Assembly (NCBI GenBank): GCA_946699065.1
Contig: CAMPDV010002353.1
Location: 1-64,000, forward strand
Direction of reading: 5' to 3'
Source of the DNA: Loxodes magnus
Taxonomy: Eukaryota > Ciliophora > Karyorelictea > Loxodida > Loxodidae
Length of the DNA: 64,000 nt
Positions 53,401 to 64,000 of the stretch are shown piece by piece (positions within the stretch are counted from its first letter, which is position 1; every line of letters begins with the position of its first letter). The notes under the pieces are model-generated. The model was not told the DNA's origin. It ran no database searches and saw nothing but the letters and a program-made list of their open reading frames with translations. The position numbers and the translations under genes are program-made.

Positions 53401-56379
53401 AAATGTTAGTAATAATATAATAATTACGAATCTGTATTCGGTTTGTCAAGATATGCTTGTAGATGAAAGTTAGCCTATAGAAAAGTGAAGAAGTAAAGTA
53501 AGAAAAGAATATCTAATGATAAGTTTTCGTAGCAAGCACTAAAATATAAGTTAGAATATCCAAAATGTTAATAATAATGTATTAATTACGAATCTGTATT
53601 CGGTTTGTCAAGATATGCTTGTAGATGAAAGTTAGCCTATAGAAAAGTGAAGAAGTAAAGTAAGAAAAGAATATCTAATGATAAGTTTTCGTAGCAAGCA
53701 CTAAAATATGAGTTAGAATATCCAAAATGTTAGTAATAATATAATAATTACGAATCTGTATTCGGTTTGTCAAGATATGCTTGTAGATGAAAGTTAGCCT
53801 ATAGAAAAGTGAAGAAGTAAAGTAAGAAAAGAATATCTAATGATAAGTTTTCGTAGCAAGCACTAAAATATAAGTTAGAATATCCAAAATGTTAATAATA
53901 ATGTATTAATTACGAATCTGTATTCGGTTTGTCAAGATATGCTTGTAGATGAAAGTTAGCCTATAGAAAAGTGAAGAAGTAAAGTAAGAAAAGAATATCT
54001 AATGATAAGTTTTCGTAGCAAGCACTAAAATATGAGTTAGAATATCCAAAATGTTAGTAATAATATAATAATTACGAATCTGTATTCGGTTTGTCAAGAT
54101 ATGCTTGTAGATGAAAGTTAGCCTATAGAAAAGTGAAGAAGTAAAGTAAGAAAAGAATATCTAATGATAAGTTTTCGTAGCAAGCACTAAAATATGAGTT
54201 AGAATATCCAAAATGTTAGTAATAATATAATAATTACGAATCTGTATTCGGTTTGTCAAGATATGCTTGTAGATGAAAGTTAGCCTATAGAAAAGTGAAG
54301 AAGTAAAGTAAGAAAAGAATATCTAATGATAAGTTTTCGTAGCAAGCACTAAAATATAAGTTAGAATATCCAAAATGTTAATAATAATGTATTAATTACG
54401 AATCTGTATTCGGTTTGTCAAGATATGCTTGTAGATGAAAGTTAGCCTATAGAAAAGTGAAGAAGTAAAGTAAGAAAAGAATATCTAATGATAAGTTTTC
54501 GTAGCAAGCACTAAAATATAAGTTAGAATATCCATAATGTTAGTAATAATATAATAATTACGAATCTGTATTCGGTTTGTCAAGATATGCTTGTAGATGA
54601 AAGTTAGTCTAAAGAAAAGTGAAGAAGTAAAGTAAGAAATTAAAATCTAATGATAAGTTTTCGTAGAAAACACTAAAATATAAGTTAGAATATCCATAAT
54701 GTTAGTAATAATGTCACAATTACGAATCTGTATTCGGTTCGTCAAGATATGCTTGTAGATGAAAGTTAGTCTAAAGAAAAGTGAAGAAGTAAAGTAAGAA
54801 ATTAAAATCTAATGATAAGTTTTCGTAGCAAGCACTAAAATATAAGTTAGAATATCCAAAATGTTAGTAATAATATAATAATTACGAATCTGTATTCGGT
54901 TTGTCAAGATATGCTTGTAGATGAAAGTTAGTCTAAAGAAAAGTGAAGAAGTAAAGTAAGAAATTAAAATCTAATGATAAGTTTTCGTAGCAAACACTAA
55001 AATATAAGTTAGAATATCCATAATGTTAGTAATAATGTCACAATTACGAATCTGTATTCGGTTCGTCAAGATATGCTTGTAGATGAAAGTTAGTCTAAAG
55101 AAAAGTGAAGAAGTAAAGTAAGAAATTAAAATCTAATGATAAGTTTTCGTAGCAAGCACTAAAATATAAGTTAGAATATCCAAAATGTTAGTAATAATAT
55201 AATAATTACGAATCTGTATTCGGTTTGTCAAGATATGCTTGTAGATGAAAGTTAGTCTAAAGAAAAGTGAAGAAGTAAAGTAAGAAATTAAAATCTAATG
55301 ATAAGTTTTCGTAGCAAGCACTAAAATATAAGTTAGAATATCCATAATGTTAGTAATAATATAATAATTACGAATCTGTATTCGGTTTGTCAAGATATGC
55401 TTGTAGATGAAAGTTAGTCTAAAGAAAAGTGAAGAAGTAAAGTAAGAAATTAAAATCTAATGATAAGTTTTCGTAGAAAACACTAAAATATAAGTTAGAA
55501 TATCCATAATGTTAGTAATAATATAATAATTACGAATCTGTATTCGGTTTGTCAAGATATGCTTGTAGATGAAAGTTAGTCTAAAGAAAAGTGAAGAAGT
55601 AAAGTAAGAAATTAAAATCTAATGATAAGTTTTCGTAGCAAACACTAAAATATAAGTTAGAATATCCAAAATGTTAATAATAATGTATTAATTACGAATC
55701 TGTATTCGGTTTGTCAAGATATGCTTGTAGATGAAAGTTAGCCTATAGAAAAGTGAAGAAGTAAAGTAAGAAAAGAATATCTAATGATAAGTTTTCGTAG
55801 CAAGCACTAAAATATGAGTTAGAATATCCAAAATGTTAGTAATAATATAATAATTACGAATCTGTATTCGGTTTGTCAAGATATGCTTGTAGATGAAAGT
55901 TAGCCTATAGAAAAGTGAAGAAGTAAAGTAAGAAAAGAATATCTAATGATAAGTTTTCGTAGCAAGCACTAAAATATAAGTTAGAATATCCAAAATGTTA
56001 ATAATAATGTATTAATTACGAATCTGTATTCGGTTTGTCAAGATATGCTTGTAGATGAAAGTTAGCCTATAGAAAAGTGAAGAAGTAAAGTAAGAAAAGA
56101 ATATCTAATGATAAGTTTTCGTAGCAAGCACTAAAATATGAGTTAGAATATCCAAAATGTTAGTAATAATATAATAATTACGAATCTGTATTCGGTTTGT
56201 CAAGATATGCTTGTAGATGAAAGTTAGCCTATAGAAAAGTGAAGAAGTAAAGTAAGAAATTAAAATCTAATGATAAGTTTTCGTAGCAAGCACTAAAATA
56301 TAAGTTAGAATATCCAAAATGTTAGTAATAATATAATAATTACGAATCTGTATTCGGTTTGTCAAGATATGCTTGTAGA
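47470..56379. repeat. Nested higher-order domain, 55 monomers
   Basis: Units in order: a-f-d-e-a-b-a-b-b (47470-48927); a-f-d-e-x-f-d-e-e-f-d-e-n-a-b-b (48928-51519); a-b-k-a-b-a-b-b (51520-52815); a-f-d-e-a-b-a-b-b (52816-54273); a-f-d-e-G-e-c-X-Y-b-a-b-k (54274-56379). The second contains three f-d-e trimers in close succession. The last matches the start of the unit at 39217, including the rare X and Y monomers. The x at 49576 is a T,T monomer with 'caaaca', A100 and F2. Confidence 0.88.
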
Positions 56380-59300
56380 TGAAAGTTAGCCTATAGAAAA
56401 GTGAAGAAGTAAAGTAAGAAAAGAATATCTAATGATAAGTTTTCGTAGCAAGCACTAAAATATGAGTTAGAATATCCAAAATGTTAATAATAATGTATTA
56501 ATTACGAATCTGTATTCGGTTTGTCAAGATATGCTTGTAGATGAAAGTTAGCCTATAGAAAAGTGAAGAAGTAAAGTAAGAAAAGAATATCTAATGATAA
56601 GTTTTCGTAGCAAGCACTAAAATATGAGTTAGAATATCCAAAATGTTAGTAATAATGTAATAATTACGAATCTGTATTCGGTTTGTCAAGATATGCTTGT
56701 AGATGAAAGTTAGCCTATAGAAAAGTGAAGAAGTAAAGTAAGAAAAGAATATCTAATGATAAGTTTTCGTAGCAAGCACTAAAATATGAGTTAGAATATC
56801 CAAAATGTTAGTAATAATATAATAATTACGAATCTGTATTCGGTTTGTCAAGATATGCTTGTAGATGAAAGTTAGCCTATAGAAAAGTGAAGAAGTAAAG
56901 TAAGAAAAGAATATCTAATGATAAGTTTTCGTAGCAAGCACTAAAATATGAGTTAGAATATCCAAAATGTTAGTAATAATGTATTAATTACGAATCTGTA
57001 TTCGGTTTGTCAAGATATGCTTGTAGATGAAAGTTAGCCTATAGAAAAGTGAAGAAGTAAAGTAAGAAAAGAATATCTAATGATAAGTTTTCGTAGCAAG
57101 CACTAAAATATGAGTTAGAATATCCAAAATGTTAGTAATAATATAATAATTACGAATCTGTATTCGGTTTGTCAAGATATGCTTGTAGATGAAAGTTAGC
57201 CTATAGAAAAGTGAAGAAGTAAAGTAAGAAAAGAATATCTAATGATAAGTTTTCGTAGCAAGCACTAAAATATAAGTTAGAATATCCAAAATGTTAGTAA
57301 TAATATAATAATTACGAATCTGTATTCGGTTTGTCAAGATATGCTTGTAGATGAAAGTTAGCCTATAGAAAAGTGAAGAAGTAAAGTAAGAAAAGAATAT
57401 CTAATGATAAGTTTTCGTAGCAAGCACTAAAATATGAGTTAGAATATCCAAAATGTTAATAATAATGTATTAATTACGAATCTGTATTCGGTTTGTCAAG
57501 ATATGCTTGTAGATGAAAGTTAGCCTATAGAAAAGTGAAGAAGTAAAGTAAGAAAAGAATATCTAATGATAAGTTTTCGTAGCAAGCACTAAAATATGAG
57601 TTAGAATATCCAAAATGTTAGTAATAATATAATAATTACGAATCTGTATTCGGTTTGTCAAGATATGCTTGTAGATGAAAGTTAGTCTATAGAAAAGTGA
57701 AGAAGTAAAGTAAGAAAAGAATATCTAATGATAAGTTTTCGTAGCAAGCACTAAAATATAAGTTAGAATATCCAAAATGTTAATAATAATGTCATTAATT
57801 ACGAATCTGTATTCGGTTTGTCAAGATATGCTTGTAGATGAAAGTTAGCCTATAGAAAAGTGAAGAAGTAAAGTAAGAAAAGAATATCTAATGATAAGTT
57901 TTCGTAGCAAGCACTAAAATATGAGTTAGAATATCCAAAATGTTAGTAATAATATAATAATTACGAATCTGTATTCGGTTTGTCAAGATATGCTTGTAGA
58001 TGAAAGTTAGCCTATAGAAAAGTGAAGAAGTAAAGTAAGAAAAGAATATCTAATGATAAGTTTTCGTAGCAAGCACTAAAATATGAGTTAGAATATCCAA
58101 AATGTTAGTAATAATATAATAATTACGAATCTGTATTCGGTTTGTCAAGATATGCTTGTAGATGAAAGTTAGCCTATAGAAAAGTGAAGAAGTAAAGTAA
58201 GAAAAGAATATCTAATGATAAGTTTTCGTAGCAAGCACTAAAATATAAGTTAGAATATCCAAAATGTTAATAATAATGTATTAATTACGAATCTGTATTC
58301 GGTTTGTCAAGATATGCTTGTAGATGAAAGTTAGCCTATAGAAAAGTGAAGAAGTAAAGTAAGAAAAGAATATCTAATGATAAGTTTTCGTAGCAAGCAC
58401 TAAAATATGAGTTAGAATATCCAAAATGTTAGTAATAATATAATAATTACGAATCTGTATTCGGTTTGTCAAGATATGCTTGTAGATGAAAGTTAGCCTA
58501 TAGAAAAGTGAAGAAGTAAAGTAAGAAAAGAATATCTAATGATAAGTTTTCGTAGCAAGCACTAAAATATAAGTTAGAATATCCAAAATGTTAATAATAA
58601 TGTATTAATTACGAATCTGTATTCGGTTTGTCAAGATATGCTTGTAGATGAAAGTTAGCCTATAGAAAAGTGAAGAAGTAAAGTAAGAAAAGAATATCTA
58701 ATGATAAGTTTTCGTAGCAAGCACTAAAATATGAGTTAGAATATCCAAAATGTTAGTAATAATATAATAATTACGAATCTGTATTCGGTTTGTCAAGATA
58801 TGCTTGTAGATGAAAGTTAGCCTATAGAAAAGTGAAGAAGTAAAGTAAGAAAAGAATATCTAATGATAAGTTTTCGTAGCAAGCACTAAAATATAAGTTA
58901 GAATATCCAAAATGTTAATAATAATGTATTAATTACGAATCTGTATTCGGTTTGTCAAGATATGCTTGTAGATGAAAGTTAGCCTATAGAAAAGTGAAGA
59001 AGTAAAGTAAGAAAAGAATATCTAATGATAAGTTTTCGTAGCAAGCACTAAAATATGAGTTAGAATATCCAAAATGTTAGTAATAATATAATAATTACGA
59101 ATCTGTATTCGGTTTGTCAAGATATGCTTGTAGATGAAAGTTAGCCTATAGAAAAGTGAAGAAGTAAAGTAAGAAAAGAATATCTAATGATAAGTTTTCG
59201 TAGCAAGCACTAAAATATGAGTTAGAATATCCAAAATGTTAGTAATAATATAATAATTACGAATCTGTATTCGGTTTGTCAAGATATGCTTGTAGATGAA

Positions 59301-59782
59301 AGTTAGCCTATAGAAAAGTGAAGAAGTAAAGTAAGAAAAGAATATCTAATGATAAGTTTTCGTAGCAAGCACTAAAATATGAGTTAGAATATCCAAAATG
59401 TTAGTAATAATATAATAATTACGAATCTGTATTCGGTTTGTCAAGATATGCTTGTAGATGAAAGTTAGCCTATAGAAAAGTGAAGAAGTAAAGTAAGAAA
59501 AGAATATCTAATGATAAGTTTTCGTAGCAAGCACTAAAATATGAGTTAGAATATCCAAAATGTTAGTAATAATATAATAATTACGAATCTGTATTCGGTT
59601 TGTCAAGATATGCTTGTAGATGAAAGTTAGCCTATAGAAAAGTGAAGAAGTAAAGTAAGAAAAGAATATCTAATGATAAGTTTTCGTAGCAAGCACTAAA
59701 ATATAAGTTAGAATATCCAAAATGTTAATAATAATGTATTAATTACGAATCTGTATTCGGTTTGTCAAGATATGCTTGTAGA
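56380..59782. repeat. Satellite sub-block 15: a/b domain with hybrid cassettes, 21 monomers
   Basis: Order: q-x-b-x-b-i-q-b-a-bb-a-b-a-b-a-bbbb-a. In the first part the F cassettes are scrambled: 56542 has an F2-like left part with 'gtaat', and 56866 joins 'gtaataatg' to 'tatt'. 57676 has 'tctat' at spot 1 and an extra C (57793) in its F1 cassette. From 58163 onward there is a clean a-b alternation followed by a run of four b. It resembles the a/b domain at 811-7451. Confidence 0.85.
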
Positions 59783-62048
59783 TGAAAGTTAGCCTATAGA
59801 AAAGTGAAGAAGTAAAGTAAGAAAAGAATATCTAATGATAAGTTTTCGTAGCAAGCACTAAAATATGAGTTAGAATATCCAAAATGTTAGTAATAATATA
59901 ATAATTACGAATCTGTATTCGGTTTGTCAAGATATGCTTGTAGATGAAAGTTAGCCTATAGAAAAGTGAAGAAGTAAAGTAAGAAAAGAATATCTAATGA
60001 TAAGTTTTCGTAGCAAGCACTAAAATATAAGTTAGAATATCCAAAATGTTAGTAATAATATAATAATTACGAATCTGTATTCGGTTTGTCAAGATATGCT
60101 TGTAGATGAAAGTTAGTCTAAAGAAAAGTGAAGAAGTAAAGTAAGAAATTAAAATCTAATGATAAGTTTTCGTAGCAAACACTAAAATATAAGTTAGAAT
60201 ATCCATAATGTTAGTAATAATGTCACAATTACGAATCTGTATTCGGTTTGTCAAGATATGCTTGTAGATGAAAGTTAGCCTATAGAAAAGTGAAGAAGTA
60301 AAGTAAGAAAAGAATATCTAATGATAAGTTTTCGTAGCAAGCACTAAAATATGAGTTAGAATATCCAAAATGTTAGTAATAATATAATAATTACGAATCT
60401 GTATTCGGTTTGTCAAGATATGCTTGTAGATGAAAGTTAGCCTATAGAAAAGTGAAGAAGTAAAGTAAGAAATTAAAATCTAATGATAAGTTTTCGTAGC
60501 AAGCACTAAAATATAAGTTAGAATATCCATAATGTTAGTAATAATATAATAATTACGAATCTGTATTCGGTTTGTCAAGATATGCTTGTAGATGAAAGTT
60601 AGTCTAAAGAAAAGTGAAGAAGTAAAGTAAGAAATTAAAATCTAATGATAAGTTTTCGTAGAAAACACTAAAATATAAGTTAGAATATCCATAATGTTAG
60701 TAATAATGTCACAATTACGAATCTGTATTCGGTTCGTCAAGATATGCTTGTAGATGAAAGTTAGTCTAAAGAAAAGTGAAGAAGTAAAGTAAGAAATTAA
60801 AATCTAATGATAAGTTTTCGTAGCAAGCACTAAAATATAAGTTAGAATATCCAAAATGTTAGTAATAATATAATAATTACGAATCTGTATTCGGTTTGTC
60901 AAGATATGCTTGTAGATGAAAGTTAGTCTAAAGAAAAGTGAAGAAGTAAAGTAAGAAATTAAAATCTAATGATAAGTTTTCGTAGCAAGCACTAAAATAT
61001 AAGTTAGAATATCCATAATGTTAGTAATAATATAATAATTACGAATCTGTATTCGGTTTGTCAAGATATGCTTGTAGATGAAAGTTAGTCTAAAGAAAAG
61101 TGAAGAAGTAAAGTAAGAAATTAAAATCTAATGATAAGTTTTCGTAGCAAGCACTAAAATATAAGTTAGAATATCCATAATGTTAGTAATAATATAATAA
61201 TTACGAATCTGTATTCGGTTTGTCAAGATATGCTTGTAGATGAAAGTTAGTCTAAAGAAAAGTGAAGAAGTAAAGTAAGAAATTAAAATCTAATGATAAG
61301 TTTTCGTAGAAAACACTAAAATATAAGTTAGAATATCCATAATGTTAGTAATAATGTCACAATTACGAATCTGTATTCGGTTCGTCAAGATATGCTTGTA
61401 GATGAAAGTTAGTCTAAAGAAAAGTGAAGAAGTAAAGTAAGAAATTAAAATCTAATGATAAGTTTTCGTAGCAAGCACTAAAATATAAGTTAGAATATCC
61501 AAAATGTTAGTAATAATATAATAATTACGAATCTGTATTCGGTTTGTCAAGATATGCTTGTAGATGAAAGTTAGTCTAAAGAAAAGTGAAGAAGTAAAGT
61601 AAGAAATTAAAATCTAATGATAGTTTTCGTAGCAAGCACTAAAATATAAGTTAGAATATCCATAATGTTAGTAATAATATAATAATTACGAATCTGTATT
61701 CGGTTTGTCAAGATATGCTTGTAGATGAAAGTTAGCCTATAGAAAAGTGAAGAAGTAAAGTAAGAAAAGAATATCTAATGATAAGTTTTCGTAGCAAGCA
61801 CTAAAATATAAGTTAGAATATCCAAAATGTTAATAATAATGTATTAATTACGAATCTGTATTCGGTTTGTCAAGATATGCTTGTAGATGAAAGTTAGCCT
61901 ATAGAAAAGTGAAGAAGTAAAGTAAGAAAAGAATATCTAATGATAAGTTTTCGTAGCAAGCACTAAAATATGAGTTAGAATATCCAAAATGTTAGTAATA
62001 ATATAATAATTACGAATCTGTATTCGGTTGTCAAGATATGCTTGTAGA
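59783..62048. repeat. Second copy of a 14-monomer block
   Basis: Order: b-i-g-b-h-d-e-c-c-d-e-c-a-b, identical in type order to 43753-46011, including T143 in the g monomer. Two 1-bp deletions distinguish it, at about 61622 (A run) and 62029 (T run). The preceding a is also shared by the related run starting at 42133. After the block the two copies part: f follows the first, a follows this one. Confidence 0.88.
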
Positions 62049-64000
62049 TGAAAGTTAGCCTATAGAAAAGTGAAGAAGTAAAGTAAGAAAAGAATATCTA
62101 ATGATAAGTTTTCGTAGCAAGCACTAAAATATAAGTTAGAATATCCAAAATGTTAATAATAATGTATTAATTACGAATCTGTATTCGGTTTGTCAAGATA
62201 TGCTTGTAGATGAAAGTTAGTCTAAAGAAAAGTGAAGAAGTAAAGTAAGAAATTAAAATCTAATGATAAGTTTTCGTAGAAAACACTAAAATATAAGTTA
62301 GAATATCCATAATGTTAGTAATAATGTCACAATTACGAATCTGTATTCGGTTCGTCAAGATATGCTTGTAGATGAAAGTTAGTCTAAAGAAAAGTGAAGA
62401 AGTAAAGTAAGAAATTAAAATCTAATGATAAGTTTTCGTAGCAAGCACTAAAATATAAGTTAGAATATCCAAAATGTTAGTAATAATATAATAATTACGA
62501 ATCTGTATTCGGTTTGTCAAGATATGCTTGTAGATGAAAGTTAGTCTAAAGAAAAGTGAAGAAGTAAAGTAAGAAATTAAAATCTAATGATAAGTTTTCG
62601 TAGCAAGCACTAAAATATAAGTTAGAATATCCATAATGTTAGTAATAATATAATAATTACGAATCTGTATTCGGTTTGTCAAGATATGCTTGTAGATGAA
62701 AGTTAGCCTATAGAAAAGTGAAGAAGTAAAGTAAGAAAAGAATATCTAATGATAAGTTTTCGTAGCAAGCACTAAAATATAAGTTAGAATATCCAAAATG
62801 TTAATAATAATGTATTAATTACGAATCTGTATTCGGTTTGTCAAGATATGCTTGTAGATGAAAGTTAGCCTATAGAAAAGTGAAGAAGTAAAGTAAGAAA
62901 AGAATATCTAATGATAAGTTTTCGTAGCAAGCACTAAAATATGAGTTAGAATATCCAAAATGTTAATAATAATGTATTAATTACGAATCTGTATTCGGTT
63001 TGTCAAGATATGCTTGTAGATGAAAGTTAGCCTATAGAAAAGTGAAGAAGTAAAGTAAGAAAAGAATATCTAATGATAAGTTTTCGTAGCAAGCACTAAA
63101 ATATAAGTTAGAATATCCAAAATGTTAATAATAATGTATTAATTACGAATCTGTATTCGGTTTGTCAAGATATGCTTGTAGATGAAAGTTAGCCTATAGA
63201 AAAGTGAAGAAGTAAAGTAAGAAAAGAATATCTAATGATAAGTTTTCGTAGCAAGCACTAAAATATAAGTTAGAATATCCAAAATGTTAATAATAATGTA
63301 TTAATTACGAATCTGTATTCGGTTTGTCAAGATATGCTTGTAGATGAAAGTTAGCCTATAGAAAAGTGAAGAAGTAAAGTAAGAAAAGAATATCTAATGA
63401 TAAGTTTTCGTAGCAAGCACTAAAATATAAGTTAGAATATCCAAAATGTTAATAATAATGTATTAATTACGAATCTGTATTCGGTTTGTCAAGATATGCT
63501 TGTAGATGAAAGTTAGCCTATAGAAAAGTGAAGAAGTAAAGTAAGAAAAGAATATCTAATGATAAGTTTTCGTAGCAAGCACTAAAATATGAGTTAGAAT
63601 ATCCAAAATGTTAGTAATAATATAATAATTACGAATCTGTATTCGGTTTGTCAAGATATGCTTGTAGATGAAAGTTAGCCTATAGAAAAGTGAAGAAGTA
63701 AAGTAAGAAAAGAATATCTAATGATAAGTTTTCGTAGCAAGCACTAAAATATAAGTTAGAATATCCATAATGTTAGTAATAATATAATAATTACGAATCT
63801 GTATTCGGTTTGTCAAGATATGCTTGTAGATGAAAGTTAGCCTATAGAAAAGTGAAGAAGTAAAGTAAGAAAAGAATATCTAATGATAAGTTTTCGTAGC
63901 AAGCACTAAAATATAAGTTAGAATATCCAAAATGTTAATAATAATGTATTAATTACGAATCTGTATTCGGTTTGTCAAGATATGCTTGTAGATGAAAGTT
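62049..64000. repeat. Satellite sub-block 17: mixed tail, 12 monomers plus 8 bases
   Basis: Order: a-d-e-c-a-q-a-a-a-b-f-a, then the first eight bases of another monomer from 63993. The run a-d-e-c-a-q-a resembles the window's own start (q-a-d-e-c-a-q-a from base 1). The array continues past the window end. Confidence 0.88.

Larger units (their letters stand above)
1..64000. repeat. Satellite DNA array, 162-bp monomer, 395 head-to-tail copies
   Basis: The motif 'tgaaagttag' recurs every 162 bases across the window, always in the same orientation, with no unique sequence between copies. By hand count there are 395 complete monomers and an 8-base start of the next. Of these, 379 are exactly 162 bp, 12 differ by 1 bp, and four differ by +4, +2, +7 and -9. 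Both window ends lie inside the array. Monomers differ mainly at seven linked spots (listed in the summary) and are otherwise nearly identical. Every reading frame is closed by stop codons within about a monomer, so it does not encode protein. Known context: satellites of this length usually form centromeric or pericentromeric heterochromatin in eukaryotes. That role is inferred here; no kinetochore protein data are available from sequence. Confidence 0.99.

Noticed and set aside
1..64000. CRISPR array (regular repeats with constant period)
   Set aside because: There are no unique spacers: the whole 162-bp unit is repeated, variants recur in many copies, and no cas gene is present.
1..64000. 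Bacterial or plasmid iteron array or replication origin
   Set aside because: Unit length of 162 bp, hundreds of copies, nested higher-order structure and the absence of any coding sequence fit eukaryotic satellite DNA, not iterons.
1..64000. Transposon or helitron-derived satellite (terminal repeats or transposase remnants within the monomer)
   Set aside because: I found no terminal inverted repeats longer than five bases, no target-site duplication and no coding remnant in the 162-bp unit.

Overview
The whole 64 kb window is one uninterrupted satellite-DNA array. A 162-bp monomer is repeated head to tail in a single orientation from the first base to the last: 395 monomers, plus 8 bases of the next. 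I find no gene, RNA gene, transposon, CRISPR array, origin or unique sequence on either strand. Neither array edge is in the window. The consensus monomer is about 26-27% G+C by hand count (43 of 162 for the commonest A-type form). This points to eukaryotic constitutive heterochromatin, most likely a centromeric or pericentromeric array, because tandem monomers near nucleosome length are typical there in plants and animals. The sequence alone does not let me name the species or prove centromere identity.

Monomer coordinates used throughout: base 1 is the T of 'tgaaagttag', so window base 1 is monomer base 1. Variation is concentrated in seven linked spots: (1) bases 11-15 'cctat' or 'tctaa'; (2) bases 41-50 'aaagaatatc' or 'aattaaaatc'; (3) bases 70-75 'caagca', 'caaaca' or 'aaaaca'; (4) base 85 A or G; (5) base 100 A or T; (6) bases 108-120, with three cassettes: F1 'ataataatgtatt', F2 'gtaataatataat', F3 'gtaataatgtcac'; (7) base 143 T or C. 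I write spots 1 and 2 as C/T and G/T.

Monomer types: a = C,G,caagca,A,A,F1; b = C,G,caagca,G,A,F2; q = b with F1; c = T,T,caagca,A,T,F2; e = c with A at 100; d = T,T,aaaaca,A,T,F3 with C143; g = T,T,caaaca,A,T,F3 with T143, and G (capital) = the same with C143; f = C,G,caagca,A,T,F2; h = C,T,caagca,A,T,F2; i = C,G,caagca,A,A,F2; j = C,T,caagca,A,A,F1; k = C,T,caagca,A,A,F2; n = T,T,caagca,A,A,F1; x = other mosaics. By hand count about 120 monomers are b and about 90 are a.

Layout. 1-810 is a short mixed lead-in. 811-7451 is almost pure a/b. 7452-11823 is a mosaic block rich in i, j, n and g. 11824-14901 is a clear six-monomer (972-bp) higher-order repeat. 14902-21870 is irregular and holds several length errors. 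21871-35976 has shorter motifs, a rearranged 169-bp monomer at 29005, and an e/G dimer block at 31441-34842. 35977-56379 has the richest higher-order structure: a nine-monomer unit repeated three times, a 16-monomer block duplicated 15,057 bp apart, and a nine-monomer tandem duplication. 56380-59782 returns to a/b. 59783-62048 is a second copy of a 14-monomer block from 43753. 62049-64000 is a mixed tail.

The array looks shaped by unequal exchange, segmental duplication and gene conversion: private mosaic monomers are shared by distant blocks, while almost all monomers keep exactly 162 bp (379 of 395). The 16 length variants sum to +2 bp, which exactly accounts for the window's phase at its end (the last partial monomer starts at 63993), so the hand monomer count is internally consistent.
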